The notes beneath the pieces were generated by a model. It was not told the origin of the DNA and did no database searches. It saw only the letters and a program-made list of their open reading frames with translations. This document shows positions 56,910-64,000 of a stretch of 64,000 nt of DNA, piece by piece. Every line of letters begins with the position of its first letter. The stretch's first letter is position 1. The DNA lies in contig WQYQ01000011.1 in the NCBI GenBank assembly GCA_009781175.1, forward strand, positions 38,428 to 102,427, given 5' to 3'. This DNA is from Betaproteobacteria bacterium (GTDB lineage: Bacteria; Pseudomonadota; Gammaproteobacteria; Burkholderiales; Rhodocyclaceae). Both the position numbers and the translations under genes were made by a program.

Positions 56910-57386
56910 ATGAGTCAGGATCTATTTCACTGGCACGACGAGTTCTCTATTGGACTCAAAGAAATCGACGAGCAACACAAAGAACTTGTGCGTTTGCTCA
57001 ATGCCTTGCATGAGGCGATACATAGCCATCGTGGGAGTGCCACCTGCCGCAAAATTCTCGACTCATTGGCGGCTTACACCGTAAATCACTTTGCGGTCGA
57101 AGAGAGCTTGATGCGCGTTTCGGGCTATCCGGGTTTCGAGTCGCATAAAAAGGATCACGAGGATTTGGTCAGCCAAGTTGTAGCCTTGCAGGAAAAACTC
57201 GATGCCGGCCAGGCCAAGATTTCGTTCGAACTGTTGCACTTTCTCAAACAGTGGCTGATGCATCACATCGTGGGAGCCGACAAGCGTTTCGGCGACTACT
57301 TCCTTGCCGCGGGCGGCCAGCCGAGCGGTTCGGACGAGTTCAAGGCCGCGCTGAAAGAGCACAAACCCTGGTGGAAGTTCTGGTAA
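56910..57386 (+). CDS. Bacteriohemerythrin
   Basis: Small O2-binding di-iron protein of 158 residues. All seven ligand positions can be followed: HWHDEFSIGLKEIDEQHKELV (His, His, Glu), HFAVEESLM (His, Glu), FESHKKDHEDL (His, His) and HHIVGADKRFGDY (His, Asp). The start at 56910 has AAAGGAGAG and AAAGGAAA upstream. It may store O2, sense it, or deliver it to oxygenases or terminal oxidases under microaerobic conditions. It lies between two direct copies of the structured repeat. Confidence 0.94.
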   Translation: MSQDLFHWHDEFSIGLKEIDEQHKELVRLLNALHEAIHSHRGSATCRKILDSLAAYTVNHFAVEESLMRVSGYPGFESHKKDHEDLVSQVVALQEKLDAGQAKISFELLHFLKQWLMHHIVGADKRFGDYFLAAGGQPSGSDEFKAALKEHKPWWKFW

Positions 57387-57504
57387 TTTGGGAAGCGGAA
57401 CTAGCTCTGGTTTGGAAAAACCGAACCAGGTGATAACAGGCGGTTTGAACGGCCGTCGCAATCACAGAATCGCGACGGCCGTGATCGTGCCCGATCCTGC
57501 TGCG

Positions 57505-57855
57505 CTATCCGAGCACCGCCGCCGTGGCGGCAATTTCAATGCGCCAGCCCGGATGGGCCAGGGCGCAGACCTGGACGCAGGCGCGTGAAGGCGCCGCGCC
57601 GATGGGCAGCCAGGATTCCCACTCCGCATTCATCCCCTCGTAGTCAGCCATGTCGGTGAGATAGAGCGTGGCCATCAACAGGCGTTCCTTGCTGCTGTTC
57701 GCCAGCGCGAGCGTGGCGTCCAGCGCGGCGAGAACTTCCCTGGTCTGGTTTCTTATATCCGCGGTTTCGCTGACCGGAACCTCCACCGCATAAACAACCC
57801 CGTTGTGGGTGACCGCATCGGAGTAGCGGCGTCCAGGGTTCAGTCGATCGATCAT
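57505..57855 (-). CDS. RidA-family enamine/imine deaminase
   Basis: A 116-residue YjgF/UK114-family protein (IDRLNPGRRYSDAVTHNGVVYAVEVP ... PSRACVQVCALAHPGWRIEIAATAAV). The Arg that binds the carboxylate in RidA is in the AAPSRACVQV segment. RidA-type enzymes hydrolyse 2-aminoacrylate and similar enamines released by threonine/serine dehydratase. The divergent neighbour 360 bases away is threonine dehydratase ilvA, the main source of that compound, which fits well. The ending and W/R wording place it in a Rid subfamily other than E. coli RidA. Start at 57855 gives the family length. Confidence 0.88.
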   Translation of the reverse strand: MIDRLNPGRRYSDAVTHNGVVYAVEVPVSETADIRNQTREVLAALDATLALANSSKERLLMATLYLTDMADYEGMNAEWESWLPIGAAPSRACVQVCALAHPGWRIEIAATAAVLG

Positions 57856-58076
57856 CGAAGTGCTCCTATTGAGAGATGAATGTCCGCGCCGGAAACATTG
57901 GCGCTTGATGTCGTGTAAACCGGCGCGCGCGTATTGCGAGTATAGCCAAGGCACCAATAGCGCCGCCCGCAGAGGTATTGCCTCCGGTGGCCAGGCGGCC
58001 CGAATTGCTTATGCATCTTGCCCTGCCAATCCGGCGGCTGATACTCTACAAAATTCCGCCGCCCCGCAACGGGCCT

Positions 58077-58205
58077 GTGAGTCACCCCCAACTTGAAAGT
58101 TGGGGTTTCCTCGCCACAAATTGGAGGCGCCTTCGGCGCCAGTAACGCTTGTTTCGCTGACCCGGCCATGAATGGCGGGGCTCGCGCTCAACCCGTAGTC
58201 AGCTT
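58077..58205 (+). repeat. Structured repeat, longest copy, in front of ilvA
   Basis: Begins at GTGAGTCACC and contains the hairpins CCCCAACTT-GA-AAGTTGGGG, GGCGCC-TTC-GGCGCC and GCCAT-GA-ATGGC in order. Its second half is repeated at 56722-56805, its first at 42872-42925. It ends 8 bases before the ilvA ATG, so it makes up most of the ilvA leader. Confidence 0.7.
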
Positions 58206-58212
58206 GAGAATC

Positions 58213-59724
58213 ATGCAGAACGATTATCTTGAAAGAATCCTGAACGCGCACGTCTATGACGTTGCGATCGAATCCCCGCTCGATTTCGCGCCGAACCTTT
58301 CCGCGCGCAGCCATAACCGGATTTACCTGAAACGCGAGGACATGCAGCCCGTGTTTTCGTTCAAGATTCGCGGCGCTTATAACAAGTTGTCGAAACTCTC
58401 GCCGCAGGCGCTCAAACACGGAGTGATTTGCGCTTCGGCCGGCAATCATGCGCAGGGCGTGGCGTTGTCGGCCGCGAAACTCGGCGTGCGCGCGGTGATC
58501 GTGATGCCGGCCACGACGCCGCCGATCAAAATCGACGGTGTGCGTTCGCGCGGCGGCGAAGTCGTGCTGCACGGAGCCTCTTACGACGATGCCTACGCTC
58601 ATGCGCGCGAACTCGAACGCAGCGAGAAGCTGACCTTCGTGCATCCCTTCGATGATCCCGATGTGATTGCGGGCCAGGGCACGATCGGCATGGAAATCCT
58701 GCGCCAGCATCCCAAACCCTTGCATGCGATCTTCTGCGCGATCGGTGGCGGCGGCTTGATCGCCGGCGTGGCGGCCTATATCAAGCGCGTGCGGCCGGAA
58801 ATCAAAATCATCGGCGTCGAAACCTTCGATGCCGATGCCATGGCGCGCTCGCTCGCGCAAGGCGAACGCGTGGCCTTGAACAATGTCGGCCTGTTTGCGG
58901 ACGGCACCGCGGTAAAACTCGTCGGCGAGGAGTGCTTCCGGCTGTGCCGGGATCTCGTCGATGAAGTCGTGCTCGTCGATACCGATGCGATTTGCGCGGC
59001 GATCAAGGATGTCTTCGAAGATACGCGCGCGATTCTCGAACCCTCGGGCGCGCTCGCGATCGCGGGCGCCAAAGCCTATGCGGCGCAGCACAAGCTGCAC
59101 GACAAGACCTTCGTTGCGGTCGCTTCGGGCGCAAACATGAATTTTGACCGCTTGCGTTTCGTTGCCGAACGCGCCGAAGTCGGCGAGCAGCGCGAAGCAA
59201 TTCTTGCGGTGACGATTCCCGAACAACCCGGCAGCTTCCGCAAATTCTGTAGCCTGCTCGGCAACCGCAACATCACCGAATTCAATTACCGCTATGCGGA
59301 TCAGACAAGCGCGCGTGTCTTTGTCGGTGTGCAAGTGCACTCGCGCGCGGAATCCTTACGGCTGGTCGAAACCCTGCGCCGCCATGAGCTTGAAACGCTG
59401 GATCTGACCGATGACGAAATGGCCAAGCTGCATGCACGTCATATGGTCGGCGGCCATGCACCGGCAGCCGATCACGAACGCGTGCTGCGCTTCGTCTTCC
59501 CGGAGCGTCCAGGCGCTTTAATGGCTTTCCTGTCGCATATGCGTTCGGACTGGAACATCTCCTTGTTCCATTACCGCAACCACGGCGCCGATTACGGCCG
59601 CGTGCTTGTCGGCATTCAAGTGCCGCCCGAGGACGATGCGGCGTTTGCCCGCTTCCTGGCCGAACTGGGTTACGAACATTGCGACGAGACGAACAATCCG
59701 GCATACCGACTGTTTCTTGGGTAG
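58213..59724 (+). CDS. ilvA: Threonine ammonia-lyase, biosynthetic
   Basis: PLP enzyme converting threonine to 2-oxobutanoate, the first step to isoleucine. The 503-residue protein has the PLP lysine in FSFKIRGAYNKL, SAGNHAQGVALSA, the glycine loop AIGGGGLIAGVA and, after residue 330, two ACT-like regulatory domains (ILAVTIPEQPGSFRKFCSLLGNRNITEFNYR and VLRFVFPERPGALMAFLSHMRSDWNISLFHYRNHG) for feedback by isoleucine and valine. The length and double regulatory domain mark the biosynthetic form. The ATG at 58213 is the family start; a longer frame from 58093 reads through the repeat. No good ribosome site precedes it apart from TTGAGAA. Confidence 0.95.
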   Translation: MQNDYLERILNAHVYDVAIESPLDFAPNLSARSHNRIYLKREDMQPVFSFKIRGAYNKLSKLSPQALKHGVICASAGNHAQGVALSAAKLGVRAVIVMPATTPPIKIDGVRSRGGEVVLHGASYDDAYAHARELERSEKLTFVHPFDDPDVIAGQGTIGMEILRQHPKPLHAIFCAIGGGGLIAGVAAYIKRVRPEIKIIGVETFDADAMARSLAQGERVALNNVGLFADGTAVKLVGEECFRLCRDLVDEVVLVDTDAICAAIKDVFEDTRAILEPSGALAIAGAKAYAAQHKLHDKTFVAVASGANMNFDRLRFVAERAEVGEQREAILAVTIPEQPGSFRKFCSLLGNRNITEFNYRYADQTSARVFVGVQVHSRAESLRLVETLRRHELETLDLTDDEMAKLHARHMVGGHAPAADHERVLRFVFPERPGALMAFLSHMRSDWNISLFHYRNHGADYGRVLVGIQVPPEDDAAFARFLAELGYEHCDETNNPAYRLFLG

Positions 59725-59755
59725 CCGATAGCCCGTCCGGCAGTCTGCAAACGAC

Positions 59756-59793
59756 ACAAGCCCCGCTGCGGATAACGCAGCGGGGCTTGTGTG
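59756..59793 (+). terminator. Terminator after ilvA
   Basis: ACAAGCCCCGCTGC and GCAGCGGGGCTTGT form a 14-bp stem with a 7-base loop, 32 bases after the ilvA stop. It is strong; there is only a short T-rich tail. Confidence 0.8.
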
Positions 59794-60022
59794 CTTATTG
59801 CCAGACCTTATATGTGTAGGCCGATCGGCTGATTGTGGTCCGTAACGTTCATCCGTATGTTGCGCGCTTGGAATTGAGCGGCTTATCACGGCCGGGCGAA
59901 CCTGCATGGCTGTTTCAATCCGGTGTCATGTGAAAGAAACATACGCTCATTATCCTTCTCCGCGGCGGATAGCCAAGTCCCGGTGGTCCGCCGTGTACCC
60001 AGAATATTTTGGAGAGCAATCA

Positions 60023-61177
60023 ATGCAACGCAATAAGATCCTCGCTGCGCTCGCCCTTGCGGGCGTGTGCTCCGCCGCCTATGCCGCCGACAGCAGTGTG
60101 ACGCTTTATGGCCTCGTCGACATGGGCTATTCCTATCGCACAAGCAATTACAACGACGCCGTGAAGAGCCGCAGCGGCTTCGACAGCGGCCAGGCGAGCG
60201 GCTCGCGCCTCGGCGTGCGCGGTTCGGAAGAACTCGCGCCCGGCATCAGCGCAATCTTCACGCTTGAAGCCGGTATCAACGTTGACACTGGCGAAAGCAA
60301 CCAGGGCGGCAGCAGCAGCCAAGGCGCCGCCCTTACCCGCGCGTGGGGCCGTCAGACCACCGTCGGTCTCGACTTCTCAGGCACCAAGATTCAGATCGGC
60401 CGTCAATTCAGCCCGATCTATAATATTTACTCGGCTTTCGAGCCGTTCGGCCAGGGCACCGTCGGCCAGGCTTCGAACGTAATCAAGAACGTCACGGCCT
60501 ACACGCGTCTCGATAATTCGGTTTCGGTCATCACCCCGTACTTCGGCGATATCTTCGCGGTCGAAGCACTGTACTCGCTGAATGCCTCGGGTAACGAACC
60601 CGCTTTCGACGGCACCTATGCCACAGCCGACAAGCGTTACGCCGCCCTCTACGGCAAGCTCAAGCTCGCCAAGCGTTTCTATATCATCGGCGGTTACAAC
60701 GAAGCCAAGACCCGCGGCGGTGTGACCAATATTCCAGCGGACGATCCCAAGCTCGCAAAGGATCGTGCCTGGGACGTGCTTGGCGTGGCTGATTTTGACT
60801 TCGCCCGCTTCACGCTCGGCTACGAAGGCGAAAAGGACGGCACGGCCATTGTAGCGGCCGGTAAGCCGCACGCAGGCGAAACAATGTCGTACAACCGCTA
60901 TCACGTTGGCGCCAAGGTGCCGCTCGGCAATTTCAACCTGCTCGCTTCGTACAATTACTCGAAGGACAAGCAGGATCAGAAGATGAAGGCTCAGCAGTAC
61001 TCGCTCGGCGGTACCTATGCCTTCTCGAAGCGCACCGATGTCTACCTGGCCTACTCGCGCATCATCGCCGGTGACGGCCTGACTGCCACCAGCGGTTACG
61101 ACCTCGGCGACGGCACCTACGGGAACAAGAACGGCTACAAGAGCGGTCTGAGCTCGGGTATCCGCGTCCGCTTCTAA
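60023..61177 (+). CDS. General porin, Burkholderiales type
   Basis: Trimeric outer-membrane beta-barrel porin of 384 residues with a signal peptide (ILAALALAGVCSAAYA). The mature start SSVTLYGLVDMGYSY, the GSRLGVRGSEELAPGISAIFTLEAGINVDTGE segment, constriction-loop GRQFSPIYNIYSAFEPFG and the C-terminal aromatic residue in SGIRVRF are diagnostic of the Gram-negative porin (porin_4) family. It lets small hydrophilic solutes cross the outer membrane. The ATG at 60023 follows GGAGAG; earlier in-frame starts add an unlikely leader. Confidence 0.95.
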   Translation: MQRNKILAALALAGVCSAAYAADSSVTLYGLVDMGYSYRTSNYNDAVKSRSGFDSGQASGSRLGVRGSEELAPGISAIFTLEAGINVDTGESNQGGSSSQGAALTRAWGRQTTVGLDFSGTKIQIGRQFSPIYNIYSAFEPFGQGTVGQASNVIKNVTAYTRLDNSVSVITPYFGDIFAVEALYSLNASGNEPAFDGTYATADKRYAALYGKLKLAKRFYIIGGYNEAKTRGGVTNIPADDPKLAKDRAWDVLGVADFDFARFTLGYEGEKDGTAIVAAGKPHAGETMSYNRYHVGAKVPLGNFNLLASYNYSKDKQDQKMKAQQYSLGGTYAFSKRTDVYLAYSRIIAGDGLTATSGYDLGDGTYGNKNGYKSGLSSGIRVRF

Positions 61178-61233
61178 GGTTTGTAGTCCTTTTTGTCACT
61201 TATTGCGAACGTGACAGCTATCCCCATTTGAAT

Positions 61234-61260
61234 CGCGCCCGATACCGGGCGCGTTTTTTT
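61234..61260 (+). terminator. Terminator after the porin gene
   Basis: CGCGCCCG-ATAC-CGGGCGCG followed by seven T residues is a textbook intrinsic terminator, 57 bases after the porin stop. It can also serve the convergent gene at 61276. Confidence 0.9.
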
Positions 61261-61275
61261 GCCTGAGGCGCTGTT

Positions 61276-61965
61276 TTATAAGGCACCGAAAATCTTCTTG
61301 GCCAGACTGCCCGCCGCCGATACGGGGTCTTTGCGAATTGCGCGCTCCTGTTCGCCGATCACGGTGTAAAGCCCATCGAGCGCCTTACGCGTCACATAGC
61401 TATCGAGATCGGCATCTTCAGACTTCACCACTTTCAAGCTTGCCGCTTTGCCGGCCAGCGCGTTGTATTGCTGCGCGAGGCCGATGTTCTCCGTCGCTTT
61501 GTGCACAACGGGCTGGAACTGGAGCGTGAGCGCATCGGCCGTATGCTTGCGGAAATATTGCGTGACCGAATCGTCGCCGCCGGTCAGGATGGCCTTGGCG
61601 TCCTCGACGGTCATCTTTTTAACCGCGTCAATGAGCAGCGGTTTGGCTTGGCTGACGGCTTGCTCCGCGGCATGGTTGATCGCGGTTTCGAGTGCGTCGA
61701 CCTGCTTGCCCTGGCCCGCCATGCGCAAGAGGGCTTCGACTTGTTTGATGCCGTTGGGAAGGGGAATCTTCAGCTTCGGGTTGCCGAAAAATCCATTCGG
61801 CGCACCAAGCTGGCTGACTGCCGCGCTGGCGCCCTGGGTCAAGACTTCTCTGAGCCCGCCCGATAAATCGCTGCTGCTGAAGGCGGATAAATCCGCCGCG
61901 ATGGCGGAACCTGCCATGACAAAGCCGGTCAGACCGACGACAATCGCATGTTTCAGACTTCGCAT
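61276..61965 (-). CDS. DUF4197 exported protein
   Basis: A 229-residue protein with a signal peptide (KHAIVVGLTGFVMAGSAIAADL). The mature part (GGLREVLTQGASAAVSQLGAPNGFFGNPKLKIPLPN, then ALRRMAGQGKQVD-like LLRMAGQGKQVDALETAINHAAEQA, KPLLIDAVKKMTVEDAKAILTGGDDSVTQYFRKHT) is the DUF4197 family, common in proteobacteria and without known role. The ATG at 61965 has GGGAGGG upstream. It is divergent from the thioredoxin-like gene with only 12 bases between start codons. Confidence 0.9.
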   Translation of the reverse strand: MRSLKHAIVVGLTGFVMAGSAIAADLSAFSSSDLSGGLREVLTQGASAAVSQLGAPNGFFGNPKLKIPLPNGIKQVEALLRMAGQGKQVDALETAINHAAEQAVSQAKPLLIDAVKKMTVEDAKAILTGGDDSVTQYFRKHTADALTLQFQPVVHKATENIGLAQQYNALAGKAASLKVVKSEDADLDSYVTRKALDGLYTVIGEQERAIRKDPVSAAGSLAKKIFGAL

Positions 61966-61977
61966 TTTCACCCTCCC

Positions 61978-62484
61978 ATGAAAGTACCTGCCAAACAGCT
62001 TAGCATTCTTGCCCTTTTGGCTGCGCTTGCCGCAGGCGGCTGGTTTGCCTTCGGGCAACAGAAATCCGCGCCGGATGTGAGCGTCACCCGGCTCAATGGC
62101 CAAACGCTGGAGACCAGCACGCTGCGCGGCAAAGTCGTATTCGTGAATTTCTGGGCGACAACGTGTACGACCTGCGTGCATGAGATGCCCAAGGTCGTCG
62201 CGACCTATGAGAAATTCGCGCCGCAGGGTTTCGAGACGCTCGCCGTGGCAATGGATTACGACAACCCGGCATGGGTGCGCGACTATGTGCAGCGGGCCGG
62301 GCTGCCTTTCACGGTTGCGCTCGACAGCAAGGGCGATGCGGCTCGGGCGTTTGGCGGCGTCCGGCTGACGCCGACGAGTTTCCTGATCGACAAGCAAGGC
62401 CGCATCGTCCAGCAATATCTTGGCGAACCGGATTGGAATGCGCTGCACGCCCACATCGATAAACTGCTCGCTGAGAAAGCGTAA
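61978..62484 (+). CDS. TlpA-like membrane-anchored thioredoxin
   Basis: A 168-residue protein with an N-terminal signal anchor (LSILALLAALAAGGWFAFG) and a periplasmic TlpA/ResA-type domain: VSVTRLNGQTLETSTLRGKVVFVNFWATTCTTC with the redox pair CTTC, then HEMPKVVATYEKFAPQGFETLAVAMDYDNPAWV and TPTSFLIDKQGRIVQQYLG with the cis-Pro. It may reduce periplasmic disulfides, for instance for cytochrome c maturation, of which this cell needs much. The ATG at 61978 lacks a Shine-Dalgarno site and lies 12 bases from the divergent gene, so the transcript may be nearly leaderless or an upstream ATG at 61948 may be used. Confidence 0.88.
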   Translation: MKVPAKQLSILALLAALAAGGWFAFGQQKSAPDVSVTRLNGQTLETSTLRGKVVFVNFWATTCTTCVHEMPKVVATYEKFAPQGFETLAVAMDYDNPAWVRDYVQRAGLPFTVALDSKGDAARAFGGVRLTPTSFLIDKQGRIVQQYLGEPDWNALHAHIDKLLAEKA

Positions 62485-62489
62485 AGCGC

Positions 62490-62891
62490 TTACTTGCTGA
62501 CCGTGCGCGTAATCCGGCCGTCGTCCTCGATATTGATCTGCGGCATTTGACGCCCGGCCGGCTGCGCGGGCATAGCGGCCTGTTTGCCGGATTCCGCGGG
62601 CAGCACAACGATCCGTGAGCGTTTGGGGTCGAGCTTGCGTTCCGTGTGCCCGCGCGGGCAGGGATCATCGGTGTAAAGCACGCGCCCATTCTCGATGCAT
62701 TTGTTGATATGCGAGTTGGGCGGCTGCGCCGGCTCCAGCGCAAAGCGCGGCAGTTCCGGGGCTTTGATCGCCGCAGGAATGTTCGCCGCGGCGCGTAAAG
62801 TTTCCGTAGGGCGGGTTTCCCGATGGACCAGGAAATACAAGCCGCCAACCATCAGCACCGTGAGCGTGAAGAAGAACAGGATGACGCGCAT
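62490..62891 (-). CDS. DUF4124-like membrane-anchored protein
   Basis: A 133-residue protein with an N-terminal hydrophobic helix (VILFFFTLTVLMVGGLYFLV) and a short domain KCIENGRVLYTDDPCPRGHTERKL, matching the pattern of DUF4124 proteins (Cys, then Y-T/S-D-x-P-C). The two cysteines probably form a disulfide in the periplasm. Its function is not known. It converges on the thioredoxin-like gene, with 5 bases between the two stop codons. Confidence 0.75.
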   Translation of the reverse strand: MRVILFFFTLTVLMVGGLYFLVHRETRPTETLRAAANIPAAIKAPELPRFALEPAQPPNSHINKCIENGRVLYTDDPCPRGHTERKLDPKRSRIVVLPAESGKQAAMPAQPAGRQMPQINIEDDGRITRTVSK

Positions 62892-63101
62892 GAGCGATCC
62901 CTACGGAAGGAAGGTTCGCACATTCTAAATGTAAGCACCTGTGACTAAAAGTGAAATTTGGTGTCTTTAACCGACCTGCGTGCTTTTTTCAGTGCTGGAT
63001 TTAGATGTTTAGTCCCAGTGACTATCGCGTAGATTTCAGGCTGTCCGCCTTGGGGTGGGTGCCGTTGAGGGCATTGGACGGTTGGCGCCGATCCAGGCTG
63101 C

Positions 63102-63156
63102 GTGGGCCACAAACGCGCGGCCCACGACCATCCCCGCCCGAAGCGGCACGGGGATG
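63102..63156 (-). terminator. Two tandem hairpins downstream of boxB
   Basis: CATCCCCG/CGGGGATG (63129-63156) and GTGGGCC/GGCCCAC (63102-63125) are adjacent stems following the boxB stop. They lack T-runs, so they are possible transcript ends or part of a repeat. The rest of 62892-63164 holds nothing recognised. Confidence 0.45.
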
Positions 63157-63164
63157 TATCGAGC

Positions 63165-63898
63165 TTACGCGATCTTCACATACTCGAATTCGGCCGGCTG
63201 GTTGTTGATGCCGACGCGCGGCGGCGCGATCCAGCTTGCGTACTTGCCTGTTTCGGTGCACGGCTTCATCAGCGACGCGATGAACTTCATGTCGTCGTCG
63301 TTCGGCAGCCATTGGCCGACGCCGGCTTGCCATTGCGCCTCGGACAGCAGGCTGCCGTCCGGCCCGATGCGATGGCCCTTGAATTCGCCGATCCGGCGGT
63401 TGAAGCCCTTGTGCGGCTGCGTGATCCTGAAGTTGATGCCGGCTTTCTCGATCGTCTTGTTCCAGCGGTCGATACCGCCCTGGCAGTCGGTGATGTAGTC
63501 GTCTAGCAGCCGGCTGTTGATCGCGCGCAGCGCGGGCACCTGCTCTTCGACGAACTGGCCGTTGACCACGCCCGTCACCGGGTAGGTCGCATCATGCAAC
63601 TGATGGTCGTCCTTCAACTGGGCTTCGTTGAAGCGGCCCTTCAGGCCCGCGCTGAACGCTTCGGCGCCGTTGCTCGAAATCTCACTGCCGAACAGGTCGC
63701 GCGTGACGCTCATATGGAAGTTGGCCTTACGTTGCAGCAGCGGCAGATCCACCACGCCGAGCGCGCGGACGCGTTCAACATCATACGGATCGGTAATGCC
63801 GGCCTGGTTCATCGCTTTGCAGGTCGCCTCGATCGTGCGCTGCACGCCGGTCTCGCCGACGAACAGGTGGTGTGCTTCCTCGGACGCCCTTCTAAAGG
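63165..63898 (-). pseudogene. boxB: boxB, benzoyl-CoA 2,3-epoxidase subunit B, 5'-truncated
   Basis: About 240 residues matching the C-terminal half of BoxB (about 470 residues), the di-iron subunit that epoxidises benzoyl-CoA in aerobic benzoate breakdown. Visible segments are EEAHHLFVGETGVQRT, which contains iron ligands, HMSVTRDLFGSEISSNGAEAF, GRFNEAQLKDDHQLHDATYPV, WNKTIEKAGINFRITQPHKGFNRRIG and the end WIAPPRVGINNQPAEFEYVKIA. Upstream the homology is lost at about 63898, where an IS110-type transposase end begins. The N-terminal half with the remaining iron ligands is missing in the window, so this copy cannot be functional as it stands; an open TTG start at 63902 is accidental. Confidence 0.82.
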
Positions 63899-64000
63899 TC
63901 AAGAGGTAATTTGAACCTGCCTGATCTGGAGGTTGCGCTGCCGGATTACAGCGTAGACCTCCCGCGCGATATAACGCTTGAGACAGCGGATCGCTTCGAG
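63899..64000 (-). mobile_element. 3' end of an IS110-family-like transposase gene
   Basis: The minus strand reads LEAIRCLKRYIAREVYAVIRQ and continues NLQIRQVQITS to a stop at 63899. The phrase AIRCLKRYIAREVY is characteristic of the C-terminus of IS110/IS116-type (DEDD) transposases. The gene continues past the window edge. Its stop codon overlaps the first base-pairs of the boxB remnant, so the two join without a spacer. Confidence 0.6.

Noticed and set aside
58009..59340. 443-codon minus-strand frame opposite ilvA
   Set aside because: Antisense shadow of a complete threonine dehydratase; no motif of its own.

Overview
The window looks like chromosomal DNA of a GC-rich denitrifying betaproteobacterium. 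Rhodocyclales or a nearby order is my inference, from the heme d1 nitrite reductase cluster, aromatic-degradation genes (meta-cleavage genes and a broken benzoyl-CoA epoxidase boxB), two Liv-type ABC transporters, the O2-independent ubiquinone genes ubiUVT and a Burkholderiales-type porin. I see no rRNA, tRNA, CRISPR array or prophage.

Layout. (1) 1-7.9 kb, plus strand: the end of an aromatic/branched-chain operon: Liv-type binding protein, acylating acetaldehyde dehydrogenase, 4-hydroxy-2-oxovalerate aldolase, a fused LivH-LivM-LivG transporter gene broken by a frameshift near 4.29 kb, LivF, a hemerythrin-like protein and a BphD-like C-C hydrolase. (2) 8.1-21.4 kb, minus strand: nirS, a cytochrome c-552-like gene, then nirM-C-F-DL-G-H-J-N-E followed directly by a NarX/NarL-type two-component pair. 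FNR/DNR-type boxes precede nirS and nirM, and a terminator follows nirS. (3) 21.5-27.5 kb: a lone PilT/PilU ATPase, an RlmN-family radical SAM enzyme, a small conserved protein, an orphan adenine methyltransferase, tag and a small membrane protein. (4) 27.5-33.2 kb: a giant tandem UvrA carrying an in-frame 87-bp palindromic repeat. (5) 33.3-39.5 kb: a chemoreceptor with a sigma-28-type promoter, a CelD/BioF2-like acetyltransferase, and ubiU-ubiV-ubiT behind a candidate FNR box. (6) 39.9-45.9 kb: an amidotransferase/HIT/PilZ-like trio, phoR-phoB and a RsuA-type pseudouridine synthase. (7) 46-50.9 kb: a complete second liv operon (K-H-M-G-F). (8) 51.2-64 kb: an AEC permease, a large UPF1-like helicase that looks accessory, a tandem Usp, bacteriohemerythrin, RidA, ilvA, a porin, DUF4197, a TlpA-like thioredoxin, a DUF4124-like protein, and a 5'-truncated boxB abutting an IS110-type transposase end.

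How the genes work together: NirS with its electron donors and the complete heme d1 pathway supports nitrite respiration; NarXL-like and FNR-like control fits nitrate plus anoxia; UbiUVT would supply ubiquinone without O2. The first operon takes up an acid substrate and finishes meta-cleavage to pyruvate and acetyl-CoA.

The most unusual material is repetitive: a family of structured elements with GA-loop hairpins (42.9, 56.7 and 58.1 kb), an 81-bp palindrome in two opposite copies (27.4 and 45.1 kb), a palindrome expressed as protein inside uvrA, a GC-rich repeat that lengthens LivG, and the boxB/IS110 junction. All family assignments come from reading motifs by eye; no database search was run.
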